A stretch of 27,501 nt of DNA, taken from positions 1 to 27,501 of the forward strand of contig UQQL01000019.1 of the NCBI GenBank assembly GCA_900543275.1. Direction: 5' to 3'. The stretch comes from an uncultured Collinsella sp. (GTDB taxonomy: Bacteria; Actinomycetota; Coriobacteriia; Coriobacteriales; Coriobacteriaceae). The notes beneath the pieces are model-generated. The model was not told the origin of the DNA, did no database searches, and worked only from the letters and a program-made list of their open reading frames with translations. Below are positions 1-7,536 of the stretch, piece after piece (within the stretch, counting starts at the first letter, position 1; each line of letters starts with the position of its first letter). The translations under genes were made by a program, and so were the position numbers.

Positions 1-2
1 CG

Positions 3-35
3 TCGTCGGCAGCGTCAGATGTGTATAAGAGACAG
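3..35 (+). other. Nextera transposase adapter (non-genomic)
   Basis: Bases 3-16 read TCGTCGGCAGCGTC and bases 17-35 end in the transposon mosaic end AGATGTGTATAAGAGACAG. Together they are the Illumina Nextera read-1 adapter. It is untrimmed library sequence at a contig end, not chromosome. Genomic sequence starts at about base 36. Bases 1-2 may also be artefact. Confidence 0.97.
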
Positions 36-37
36 GC

Positions 38-745
38 GGTAACTATTCCGCTCGGCCTCAGCGGCTTTCGAGCGAAACGTTTGATGCCGACGCGTTCCAA
101 TCGCTCGACCTGGACGTGACGTCGGGCACGGTCGAGGTCAAACACGTCTCCGGCGGCCCGGTGCGTGTTATCGAAAGCGGCCGCGTTGCGAAGGGGACGT
201 CTGCCTCTGATGCGGCTACCCGGAATCTTGCTGAGGTCAAGGGCTCTACGCTCAAGATTAGTCAGTTCGACTACGATGATAAGCGCGCGATTGACCGCAC
301 AATTACCATTGAGCTGCCGCGAGATGTTGCGGATAACCTGGTGGGCATTACGGCGAATGTAGGGTCGGGCGACCTGGCGGTCTCGGACATTGCGTGCCAT
401 GATCTGGATATAACGTTGAATTCGGGAGACGTTGAGTTTACGGGCACCGTGACCGACACCCTGAATGCCGAGGTTGGTTCGGGCGATGTGACGTTCGAGC
501 TTTACCAGGCCCCCGCGAAGTCGATGGACGTGAGTGTGGGCTCGGGCGATGTGGAGATGACGGTTCCGAACTCGACGGGCTTTAAGGCGAGCCTCACCTT
601 GGGCAGCGGCGACTTCGAGAGCGATTTCCTTCCGCTTGGCTACGACGGCGAGACCATTTTGGATCTTGAATTCGATAACGGCGATAAGTCTGCCACGTAT
701 CGTTTTGAGGTCGGTTCGGGCGACATGTCGTTTGATTCGGAGTGA
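38..745 (+). CDS. DUF4097-type beta-strand repeat protein, 5' truncated
   Basis: The reading frame is open from the first genomic codon (about base 38) to TGA at 743-745, so the N-terminus is lost at the contig edge. A GTG at 116 is internal, since the residues before it (ETFDADAFQSLDLDVTSG) continue the fold. The visible 235 residues carry a short motif, G/N-S-G-D followed by alternating hydrophobic residues, repeated at roughly 20-25 residue spacing (VGSGDLAVSD, LNSGDVEFTG, VGSGDVTFEL, VGSGDVEMTV, LGSGDFESDF, VGSGDMSFDS). This is typical of DUF4097/DUF4098 putative adhesin repeats forming a beta-solenoid. Such proteins are often membrane-anchored in Gram-positives and near PadR/DUF1700 genes, but upstream context is missing. 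The molecular function is unknown. A terminator follows at 793-829. Confidence 0.8.
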   Translation, partial: GNYSARPQRLSSETFDADAFQSLDLDVTSGTVEVKHVSGGPVRVIESGRVAKGTSASDAATRNLAEVKGSTLKISQFDYDDKRAIDRTITIELPRDVADNLVGITANVGSGDLAVSDIACHDLDITLNSGDVEFTGTVTDTLNAEVGSGDVTFELYQAPAKSMDVSVGSGDVEMTVPNSTGFKASLTLGSGDFESDFLPLGYDGETILDLEFDNGDKSATYRFEVGSGDMSFDSE

Positions 746-792
746 CGGGTGGTTTTCGGAGACCCGCAAACGTAGCCGCGCTGTTTGATGAA

Positions 793-829
793 GGCGCCGA
801 AGCTGAGATTGGCTCCGGCGCCTTTGCCT
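793..829 (+). terminator. Rho-independent terminator after DUF4097 gene
   Basis: GGCGCCGAAGCT (793-804) pairs with GGCTCCGGCGCC (811-822) in a 12-bp stem with one A:C mismatch and one G:T wobble. A short loop separates the arms, and the T-rich tract TTTGCCTTT follows. It lies 48 bases after the stop codon. Confidence 0.65.
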
Positions 830-842
830 TTACAATGGGGAC
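809..842 (+). promoter_or_regulatory. Putative elp3 promoter, possibly leaderless
   Basis: TTGGCT (809-814) and TACAAT (831-836) are 16 bases apart. The expected transcription start falls on or next to the elp3 ATG at 843. No Shine-Dalgarno at proper spacing precedes this ATG; GGGG lies only two bases away. The -35 element overlaps the terminator stem of the previous gene. This is inferred from motifs only. Confidence 0.42.
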
Positions 843-2747
843 ATGGAACAGATTATTTTGAACATACTCGAGGCCCTGCGTCGCGGCGAGACCGTGGACG
901 ACAAGGCGCTCGTCAAACTGATACATGCCGAGGCGCGCCGTGAGGGTGCCGATAAGCGCGACTTGGCCAAGCGCCGCCTGCTGCCGTTTTACCAGCGGGT
1001 GAAGCGCGAGGAACCGGCTCGTTGGGCTGGGTGGAATGTCGATGCCGAGCTGGAACGTCGACTGCTGCAGGTGCTGCGCATGAAGCCGCGTCGCACGGCT
1101 TCGGGCGTGGCGACCATTACCGTTATCACCAAGCCCTGGCCATGCTCGGGCGATTGCCTATTTTGTCCCAACGATCTGCGCATGCCCAAGAGCTATCTGC
1201 ATGCCGAGCCGGCATGTGCCCGTGCGGAGCAAAATTGCTTTGACCCGTATCTGCAGGTGAGCGCTCGTCTGACCGCGCTTTCGCAGATGGGGCATGCGAC
1301 CGATAAGATCGAGCTCATTGTGCTCGGCGGTACCTGGAGCGACTATCCGCAAGGGTATCAAACGTGGTTTATGTCGGAGCTTTTCCGTGCGCTGAACGAT
1401 GACGCCGTTGCCGGCGTGGCTGCTAACCCCATGTTGGCGCGTCCGGGCATCAGCCGTGCCGAGGCAGGGTGCCTGCTCGATGACGCTCCCGCCGATGCCC
1501 TGCCGCCGGTGGTGGCGGAGCGCCGCGAACGCTATAGGGCTGCCGGCATTGCGACTGATGAGGCTGAGCTTGCTGCCGGCGTTGCCGACGAGCAGGGGCG
1601 TGTGGATGCTGCCGTGGGCGGCTATAATCGCGCGGTGCGTCGACTATACGGCTCCGGCACGCCCTGGGGTGGGGCCGCCGAGTGGCAGACGGCGACGATG
1701 AAAGAGCTTGAGCGGCAGCAGCGCATCAACGAGACGGCGAAGCATCGCGTGGTGGGGCTCGTTATCGAGACGCGTCCCGACGCTGTGACACCGCAGGCGC
1801 TCACGCTCATTCGTCGCCTGGGCTGCACCAAGATTCAGATGGGCATCCAGAGTCTCGACCAGCATCTGCTCGATATCAACGAGCGCCGCATTTCGGTGGC
1901 GCAGATCGAGCGGGCGTTTTCGCTTGCGCGCCTGTTTGGCTTTAAGATTCACGCGCACTTTATGCTCAACTTGCTGGGCGCCACGCCCGAGGGGGACAAG
2001 CGCGACTACGAGCGCTTTATGACCGAGGGGGCCTTTATGCCCGACGAGGTCAAGGTCTACCCGTGTGCGCTCATCGAGGGTTCGCGCCTGGTGGGTTGTT
2101 ACGAGCGTGGCGAGTGGCGCCCCTATACCGAGGAAGAGCTGCTCGATGTATTGGCCGACGACATCGTGGTGACGCCGGCGTTCTGCCGCATTAGCCGCAT
2201 GATTCGCGACTTTAGTTCCGACGACATCATGGTGGGCAACAAGAAGCCCAACCTGCGTCAGCTCGTTGAGAACCGCCTGGCTGCTCGGGGTGACGGTGTG
2301 ACGGTGCTTGAGATTCGCTATCGCGAGATCAGCACGGCGGGTGCCGACCTGGATGAACTGTTTCTTGATGAAGTCGCTTACGAGACGCCGGTGACGCGTG
2401 AACGCTTTTTGCAGTGGGTGACGCCCGAAGGCAAGATCGCCGGCTTTTTGCGCCTGTCGCTGCCCGACCGTTCGTTTGTTGCCGCGCACGCGGACGAGCT
2501 GCCGACGGGGCCGGAGGAGGCGATGATTCGCGAGGTGCACGTTTATGGTATGGCGGCACGTGTGGGCGATCAGGGCCAGGCGGCTCAGCATCACGGTCTG
2601 GGGCGTCTGCTCGTGGAGCGCGCGTGCCAGATTGCTCGGGATGCGGGTTATGCGCGTATCAACGTGATCAGCGCGATCGGTACGCGCGAGTACTATCGTC
2701 ACCTGGGTTTTTGCGACCATGGTCTCTATCTGCAAAAGGAGATCTAG
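843..2747 (+). CDS. elp3: Elp3: tRNA uridine(34) radical SAM/GNAT enzyme
   Basis: This 634-residue protein is a bacterial Elp3. Members of the family use radical SAM chemistry and acetyl-CoA to place a carboxymethyl group on C5 of wobble uridine 34 in tRNA. The cluster-binding cysteines are visible as CSGDCLFCPND (CX3CX2C, Cys101, Cys105, Cys108) after TKPWP, in the TIM-barrel domain (about 85-450). The segment VGLVIETRPD, followed by QMGIQSLD, is typical of the family. The C-terminal GNAT domain (about 530-634) shows the acetyl-CoA loop QHHGLGRLL and the terminal YYRHLGF signature. Length and both domains are complete. No Elp1/Elp2 partners are nearby, as expected for prokaryotic stand-alone Elp3. 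The stop TAG abuts the ATG of the next gene, so the two are probably cotranslated. The start at 843 lacks a clear Shine-Dalgarno. Confidence 0.93.
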   Translation: MEQIILNILEALRRGETVDDKALVKLIHAEARREGADKRDLAKRRLLPFYQRVKREEPARWAGWNVDAELERRLLQVLRMKPRRTASGVATITVITKPWPCSGDCLFCPNDLRMPKSYLHAEPACARAEQNCFDPYLQVSARLTALSQMGHATDKIELIVLGGTWSDYPQGYQTWFMSELFRALNDDAVAGVAANPMLARPGISRAEAGCLLDDAPADALPPVVAERRERYRAAGIATDEAELAAGVADEQGRVDAAVGGYNRAVRRLYGSGTPWGGAAEWQTATMKELERQQRINETAKHRVVGLVIETRPDAVTPQALTLIRRLGCTKIQMGIQSLDQHLLDINERRISVAQIERAFSLARLFGFKIHAHFMLNLLGATPEGDKRDYERFMTEGAFMPDEVKVYPCALIEGSRLVGCYERGEWRPYTEEELLDVLADDIVVTPAFCRISRMIRDFSSDDIMVGNKKPNLRQLVENRLAARGDGVTVLEIRYREISTAGADLDELFLDEVAYETPVTRERFLQWVTPEGKIAGFLRLSLPDRSFVAAHADELPTGPEEAMIREVHVYGMAARVGDQGQAAQHHGLGRLLVERACQIARDAGYARINVISAIGTREYYRHLGFCDHGLYLQKEI

Positions 2748-3623
2748 ATGAACAAGCCGAGTGTTTCTGCTGGCGTCGTTGCCGGCGTTGCTCTGGGAGC
2801 CGCGGCGCTTGGTGCAGCCGCTGTCGCTGTTCGTGCTGCCTGTCTGCAGGTCGCGCGAACCCGCAACGGGTTGGCGCGCGTGAAGCGCATGCACGTTAAG
2901 AGCGGTGACGAGGTCCGCGTGCTCGTGCAGGGCGGCGTCTACCAAAGCGCAAGCTACGTTGGCGAGCGTTGGGCAGAGCCCGTCTTTGCGTACTATCGTG
3001 CGTTTGACGACGTGTTTGAGGCCGAGCGCGCAATGCATGACGCCTATGGTCACGGTATCGACCGTTTGCTCATGCTGGGCGGCGGCGGGTTTGCCTATCC
3101 CAAGTTTGCACTGTTGTCGCACGAGGGTTTACGCATGGACGTCATCGAGTATGACGGAGAGATTACGCGCCTGGCGCGCCGCTGGTTCTACCTGGACGAG
3201 CTGGAGCGCGCGGTGGGCGACCGCTTGCGGGTGATTACCGCTGAGGCGCGTTCGTATCTGGGTGTGACGAGCGTGGGGCATCGCCGCTACGACGTGGTCG
3301 TGAGCGATTGCTTTGGCGGTGCCGAGCCCGTACGCGAGCTGGCGACGGTTGAGGCGTTGCGTTTGGTGCGAGGCAGCCTGAACCTCGGGGGTATCTACGT
3401 TGCCAATATCGTGAGTGCAAACGAGGGGAGCGACGTGACGTTTCTGCGCGATTGTGTTGCCACGGCGCTTGAGGTGTTCAATCACGCTTGGGTGGTGCCT
3501 TGCGGCGATGCAGAGTTTGGCGGCGAGGAAAACTACCTGCTCATCGCCAGCGACGGGGACTACGCCTTTGCCGAAGCCGTGCCTTTTGACGCCGACTTCC
3601 TTGGCACCGCTCTCCACGACTAG
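2748..3623 (+). CDS. Spermidine synthase-like SAM methyltransferase-fold protein
   Basis: ATG directly follows the elp3 stop codon, with AAAAGGAG seven bases upstream. Residues about 8-35 form a hydrophobic Ala/Val-rich segment, likely an N-terminal membrane anchor. The rest is a Rossmann-type methyltransferase fold of the spermidine synthase superfamily: motif I LMLGGGGFAYP (about 107-117), the acidic ribose-binding strand MDVIEYD (about 130-136), and YDVVVSDCFGG (about 180-190). The usual polyamine-binding Asp signature (DSSDP after the last strand) is replaced by SDCFGGAEP, so genuine spermidine synthesis is unlikely. The substrate is unknown. Adjacency to elp3 suggests cotranscription but does not prove a tRNA role. 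The family call is firm, the function open. Confidence 0.75.
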   Translation: MNKPSVSAGVVAGVALGAAALGAAAVAVRAACLQVARTRNGLARVKRMHVKSGDEVRVLVQGGVYQSASYVGERWAEPVFAYYRAFDDVFEAERAMHDAYGHGIDRLLMLGGGGFAYPKFALLSHEGLRMDVIEYDGEITRLARRWFYLDELERAVGDRLRVITAEARSYLGVTSVGHRRYDVVVSDCFGGAEPVRELATVEALRLVRGSLNLGGIYVANIVSANEGSDVTFLRDCVATALEVFNHAWVVPCGDAEFGGEENYLLIASDGDYAFAEAVPFDADFLGTALHD

Positions 3624-3630
3624 CGCGTCT

Positions 3631-3665
3631 CCCCGCGACCAGTCTGTTTGGAATGGGGCTCTTTT
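3631..3665 (+). terminator. Weak terminator candidate between convergent genes
   Basis: CCCC (3631-3634) pairs with GGGG (3655-3658), and inside them CCA (3639-3641) pairs with TGG (3649-3651) across an internal loop. CTCTTTT follows. The stem is short, so this is a weak terminator for the elp3 operon at best. Confidence 0.3.
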
Positions 3666-3667
3666 AG

Positions 3668-6115
3668 CTACTTCTTGGTCAGGCGCCAGCTGAGGACGCG
3701 CTGCTTCATACCCTCGATGTCGAGCACGCCTTCGGCGAAGCCTTTGCGCACAAGCTCCTCGGGAACGTACTCGTCGTAGCGATCAAAATAAGGCACCTCG
3801 CCGGGATAGACGAGCTCGATGGGGTCGAAGTCCTTCTCAGCCTCGGCGGCGAGCACCTCAAAGAACGTCTCCTCATCGGCCTTCATCTTAAACTGCATAA
3901 AGTATGGACGCGACGGATCGAGCCCGCGAAGGCCCAGCTCCGCGGCACACTTAATCTTGAGCATACGTTCGAGCGCCAGAAAGGCGTAGCTGCCCAACCA
4001 GGGGAAGAGCACCCAGGTGTCGCCACCCAGGTTGATGAGCGGTTTGGTCCCCGCACCCGAAATCTCGGCGGTATGACGAGCCTGTGCAAGGCGTGCCCGT
4101 GCGTTGCCCATGAGGTACGGATATGCCGCGTGCTCGTTGAGCGCCTTGCGCATGCGCTCGAGTACATGCGTGTTAATGTCGCCGGGGCAGTCGCCAAAGT
4201 ATGCCGGCACACGACCTTTGACTTGCGTGGCAAAGACGGTGTGTCGCTTCCAGTCCACTTCCTCGACTATCCAGCAGTGCCCGGCTATGGCGATGCGCTC
4301 ACCGGGCGGTGGCGGATTGACGATCGTGCCCAACTCGGCCGACTCGCTGCGAACGGTGAACTCCTCGTTTTCCTGGAACACAGCGTAGAACTTAAAGTTG
4401 TTAATGATGCGCTCGCCCGCGAGACCCACGATGAGTCCACCGCCCTCGGTGACCTGGATGTGGTCGATCTTGATGAGGTGGCGCAGCAGTACGCGATAGT
4501 CATCGGCCGAGACGCGGTGGAAATAGCTGAGCGTGAGCACGCGCTGAGCAAGCTCGGCCGGCGTGAGCTCGCCGGTGCTGGCGAGCGTCGACATGGTCTG
4601 GTGGTAGAGCAGGCTGTAGGGGAGTCGATCGAGCTCGGGCGGCTCGACCCACTTTTCCTCGCGATAGAGTTGTACGAGTGCGATGCCCTGCAGGAGCTTC
4701 CAGGGTATCGTTTCGGGCATCATCGTGCGCGGCTCGGGTTCTTCCTCGCGCATGACAAACCACATCTCGGGCGGAAGGTCGCGACGGCCTGTGCGCCCCA
4801 TGCGCTGCAAAAAGGAGCTGACGGTAAACGGCGCGTCAATCTGGAACGCGCGCTCCAGGCGACCGATATCAATGCCGAGCTCCAGCGTGGAGGTGGTGAC
4901 GGTCGTCTGCGCCTGCTCTTCGTCGCGCATGAGCTCCTCGGCCGTCTCGCGCAGCGATGCCGAAAGGTTGCCGTGATGGATGAGAAAGCGGTCTGGCTCG
5001 TGCCGGCTCTCGCAGTAGCTGCGCAACATGGAGCACACGGCCTCTGCCTCCTCGCGCGAGTTGGCAAAGACCAGGCACTTGCGGCCGCGGGTATGCTCAA
5101 AGATGTAGCCCATGCCGGGGTCGGCGTTGTCAGGTGCGGTGTCGGTGGGGTTGAGCAGCGCCTGTTCGGTTGCCTGCGGGATGTCGACTTCGCCCTCGGG
5201 AGCCGAGGAAGTGCGACGGTCCTTGGGGGCAGCCTTGCCCCGTGCCTGCTCGCGACGTTGACGGCGCTCCTCTTGCGTGAGCTGTCCGCTGTGGCGCATG
5301 TCTTGGGCGCCGGCGGGCAGCGCCGCGGGTGGTGCCGCCTCAATGCGCTCGCATGCGAGCACCTCGGCTTCTTGTGGACCTGTGCCTACGAATCCTCGTT
5401 GCTGAGCCTGGGGGCCCGAGTTGTAGAAGTGCTCCATGGAGATGCGCCACACGCGGCGCGGTTCCTCAAAGCGGGGGATAACGCAGTCGCGCCCCGTTCC
5501 CTGCGAGAGAAAGGCGCCCGTGCGCTCGGGGTCGCCGATGGTGGCCGAAAGGCCAATGCGGCGGGGCTGCACGCCTGCCATGCGCGAGAGGCGCTCGATA
5601 AGGCAGAGCGTCTGCCCGCCGCGGTCGCCGCGCATGAGCGAATGGACTTCGTCGATAACCACATAGCGCAGGTCGCAGAACATACGCGGGATCGCCATGT
5701 GCTTATGGATCAGGAGCGCCTCGAGTGACTCGGGTGTAATCTGCAAAATGCCGCTCGGCTTTTTGATGAGCTTAGCCTTGTGCGACTGCGAGACATCACC
5801 ATGCCAGTGCCAGACAGGGATATCGGCCTCTTCGCAGAGGTCGTTGAGGCGAACGAACTGGTCGTTGATGAGTGCTTTGAGGGGGCCAATGTAGAGGGCG
5901 CCCACGCTCGCGGGCGGGTTCTCCCAAAACTCGGTCAGGATGGGAAAGAAGGCCGCCTCAGTTTTGCCAGATGCCGTGGATGCCGTCAGGAGCACATTGT
6001 CTTGCGTGTTGAAGATGGCGTCCGCCGCTGCAACCTGGATGGAGCGCAGACTCTCCCAATCGTGGGAGTAGATGAAGTCTTGGATAAACGGAGCATATCG
6101 GTCAAAGGCGTTCAT
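3668..6115 (-). CDS. Lhr/BrxHII-like superfamily 2 DEAD/DEAH helicase
   Basis: The 815-residue protein starts at ATG 6115, where GAGGAGG lies four bases upstream; a further in-frame ATG at 6181 lacks such a site. SF2 motifs appear in order: Q-like region and Walker A TASTASGKT (about 44-52), DEVH box (VVIDEVHSL, about 154), SAT (IGLSATIGDPE, about 190), motif IV region CLVFANSREEAEAV (about 337), motif V STLELGIDIG and motif VI QRMGRTGRR (about 440). A charged, poorly conserved insertion occupies about 260-320. The long C-terminal part (about 460-815) matches the accessory region of Lhr-family (COG1201) helicases. It is the last gene of the operon, after the TerB-N protein and the DUF2791 ATPase. 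BREX type 2 pairs a similar helicase (BrxHII) with BrxD. Probable role: ATP-driven DNA or RNA:DNA remodelling within this module. Target unknown. Confidence 0.88.
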   Translation of the reverse strand: MNAFDRYAPFIQDFIYSHDWESLRSIQVAAADAIFNTQDNVLLTASTASGKTEAAFFPILTEFWENPPASVGALYIGPLKALINDQFVRLNDLCEEADIPVWHWHGDVSQSHKAKLIKKPSGILQITPESLEALLIHKHMAIPRMFCDLRYVVIDEVHSLMRGDRGGQTLCLIERLSRMAGVQPRRIGLSATIGDPERTGAFLSQGTGRDCVIPRFEEPRRVWRISMEHFYNSGPQAQQRGFVGTGPQEAEVLACERIEAAPPAALPAGAQDMRHSGQLTQEERRQRREQARGKAAPKDRRTSSAPEGEVDIPQATEQALLNPTDTAPDNADPGMGYIFEHTRGRKCLVFANSREEAEAVCSMLRSYCESRHEPDRFLIHHGNLSASLRETAEELMRDEEQAQTTVTTSTLELGIDIGRLERAFQIDAPFTVSSFLQRMGRTGRRDLPPEMWFVMREEEPEPRTMMPETIPWKLLQGIALVQLYREEKWVEPPELDRLPYSLLYHQTMSTLASTGELTPAELAQRVLTLSYFHRVSADDYRVLLRHLIKIDHIQVTEGGGLIVGLAGERIINNFKFYAVFQENEEFTVRSESAELGTIVNPPPPGERIAIAGHCWIVEEVDWKRHTVFATQVKGRVPAYFGDCPGDINTHVLERMRKALNEHAAYPYLMGNARARLAQARHTAEISGAGTKPLINLGGDTWVLFPWLGSYAFLALERMLKIKCAAELGLRGLDPSRPYFMQFKMKADEETFFEVLAAEAEKDFDPIELVYPGEVPYFDRYDEYVPEELVRKGFAEGVLDIEGMKQRVLSWRLTKK

Positions 6116-6196
6116 GGGACCTCCTCTCAAATGCGAACCTCTCAACGGGGCTGGCAATGGTTTGCTGCATTGCCGTCTCAACGTTTGCCCAGATAA

Positions 6197-6233
6197 AACC
6201 TGCCAAAATAAACCTGTCCCTTTTTGGCAGGTT
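6197..6233. repeat. Perfect 12-bp inverted repeat, REP/MITE-like
   Basis: AACCTGCCAAAA (6197-6208) and TTTTGGCAGGTT (6222-6233) are perfect inverted copies around a 13-base loop. The loop contains AACCTGTCC, a diverged third copy of the arm. The repeat overlaps the stop codon of the ATPase gene and sits in the 116-bp gap before the helicase. In the transcript it would form a hairpin with a U-rich 3' side (TTTTATC). It may be a REP-type element, an attenuator or an RNA-processing site. Confidence 0.7.
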
Positions 6234-7536
6234 AGATGGTGAATTCGGCGAAGTTGCGGTCGACGCTTGCGGTGTCGGTGTCGCCTGTTGCAGCTGCCGG
6301 CGCCAGTGCGTCGCCGCCGACGCTTTGTAGCTGCTCTGCCACGTTAGCATCGGGGTTCTGGCATAGGATGTCGAGCAGCTCGATAAAGTCGCGAATGACC
6401 TCGCGAGGCGTCAGGTGCGTATCGGCTCCCACGCGGTCAAACTCAATCTTGAGGAAGTCCACCAAGTCGTTCTCGGTAAGCGTGGGCGTCCAGCCAAAGT
6501 AGCCGGCGTGAATTTGCATGAGTTTTTCGATCAGCACCAGTAGCTCCTCGTAGGTGAGCGGCTGCAAGCGGATGATGGGCGCGAGCATGTCCTTAAGGTC
6601 CTCGCGTGCAAAGCGACCCTGAGCGAGCCGGCTGCGCAGAGCCTCGTAGGAGAATACGCCGCGACGGCGGTCCTCGATGGAGGTCGGCGTGCCGCCCATG
6701 ATCATGCCCAAGTACTGCGCCTTGCCCTGGAGCGTGTCGTTGTACATGGTGAGGATTTTCTCGTAGTTGTACTGGCGCGTGATGGCGTTGGGAATCTTGT
6801 ACAGGTTTACGAGTTCGTCGATGAGCACCAGCATGCCCTTGTAGCCGCTGCAGACCAAAAAGCGTGCGATGAGTTTGACGTAGTCGTACCAGTCGTCATC
6901 GCTGATGATGGTCGAGGAGCCCAGCTCGGCGCGCGCCTCGCTCTTGGTTCGGTACTCGCCTCGGATCCACTTGGTCACGCGGCTCATGGTCTCCTCGTCG
7001 CCCTCGGAAACGGCCGCGCGATAGCGACGGAGCATGCGGGCAAAGTCGAAGCCGTGGACCATTTCCTCGAGCGGAGCGAGTTGGGCATTGATAGCCGACT
7101 CATCGGCGTCCGCGCACGAGGCGACCCAGCGATCCAGGATAAGGTTGAGCGCGCCGCCTTCGGGGCGCGTCTTGGTCGATATATTGCGGATGAGCTCACG
7201 GTAGGTGGCAAGGCCCTGTCCCTGGCCGCCCTGCAGGCGGCGCTCAGGGGATAGGTCGGCATCGGCGACGACGAATCCCTCACCCATGGCGTGCGTGCGG
7301 ATGGTCTGGAGCAAAAAGCTCTTGCCGGCGCCGTAACGACCGACCAGAAAGCGGAAGCTCGCGCCACCGTCGGCGATGAGACTCAGATCGGTGAGCAGGG
7401 CGCGAATCTCGACCTCGCGTCCCACGGTGATATAGGGAAGGCCGATGCGCGGGACCACGCCGCCCTTGAGCGAGTTGAGAATGACGGCAGCGACGCGTTT
7501 GGGTACGCGGGGCGCTGCGGATGTGGTATCACTCAT
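6232..7536 (-). CDS. BrxD/DUF2791-type P-loop ATPase
   Basis: This 434-residue protein matches the BREX ATP-binding (DUF2791, BrxD-like) family. Walker A is GRYGAGKS (66-73) after FRFLV. Walker B is GMLVLIDELVNLYK (about 238-250), followed by MIMGGTPTSIEDRRRGVFSYEALRSRL-type sequence characteristic of the family. The N-terminal LKGGVVPRIGLPYITVGRE is also typical: these ATPases begin by declaring a fixed 'gravity centre' before the P-loop. There is no membrane segment. ATG 7536 lies inside the end of the TerB-N gene (8-bp overlap, ATGAGTGA), implying translational coupling; GAGAGGA is about 10 bases upstream. It probably powers or switches a DNA-bound complex with the neighbouring helicase. 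No pglX, pglZ or brxC gene is in the window, so this is not a complete BREX locus. Confidence 0.85.
   Translation of the reverse strand: MSDTTSAAPRVPKRVAAVILNSLKGGVVPRIGLPYITVGREVEIRALLTDLSLIADGGASFRFLVGRYGAGKSFLLQTIRTHAMGEGFVVADADLSPERRLQGGQGQGLATYRELIRNISTKTRPEGGALNLILDRWVASCADADESAINAQLAPLEEMVHGFDFARMLRRYRAAVSEGDEETMSRVTKWIRGEYRTKSEARAELGSSTIISDDDWYDYVKLIARFLVCSGYKGMLVLIDELVNLYKIPNAITRQYNYEKILTMYNDTLQGKAQYLGMIMGGTPTSIEDRRRGVFSYEALRSRLAQGRFAREDLKDMLAPIIRLQPLTYEELLVLIEKLMQIHAGYFGWTPTLTENDLVDFLKIEFDRVGADTHLTPREVIRDFIELLDILCQNPDANVAEQLQSVGGDALAPAAATGDTDTASVDRNFAEFTI

Noticed and set aside
17..35. Tn5 mosaic end, as if a transposon boundary
   Set aside because: It is contiguous with the Nextera P5-side adapter tag, so it comes from library preparation and not from a genomic Tn5.
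1644..3122. 492-codon minus-strand open frame across elp3 and the methyltransferase-like gene
   Set aside because: It spans the junction of two well-supported plus-strand genes and has no domain.
2748..3623. Spermidine synthase (speE)
   Set aside because: The fold matches, but the polyamine-binding Asp signature is missing and there is an N-terminal membrane segment.
4073..5728. 551-codon plus-strand open frame opposite the helicase
   Set aside because: The minus strand carries all SF2 helicase motifs; the plus-strand product has no recognisable domain and no Shine-Dalgarno.
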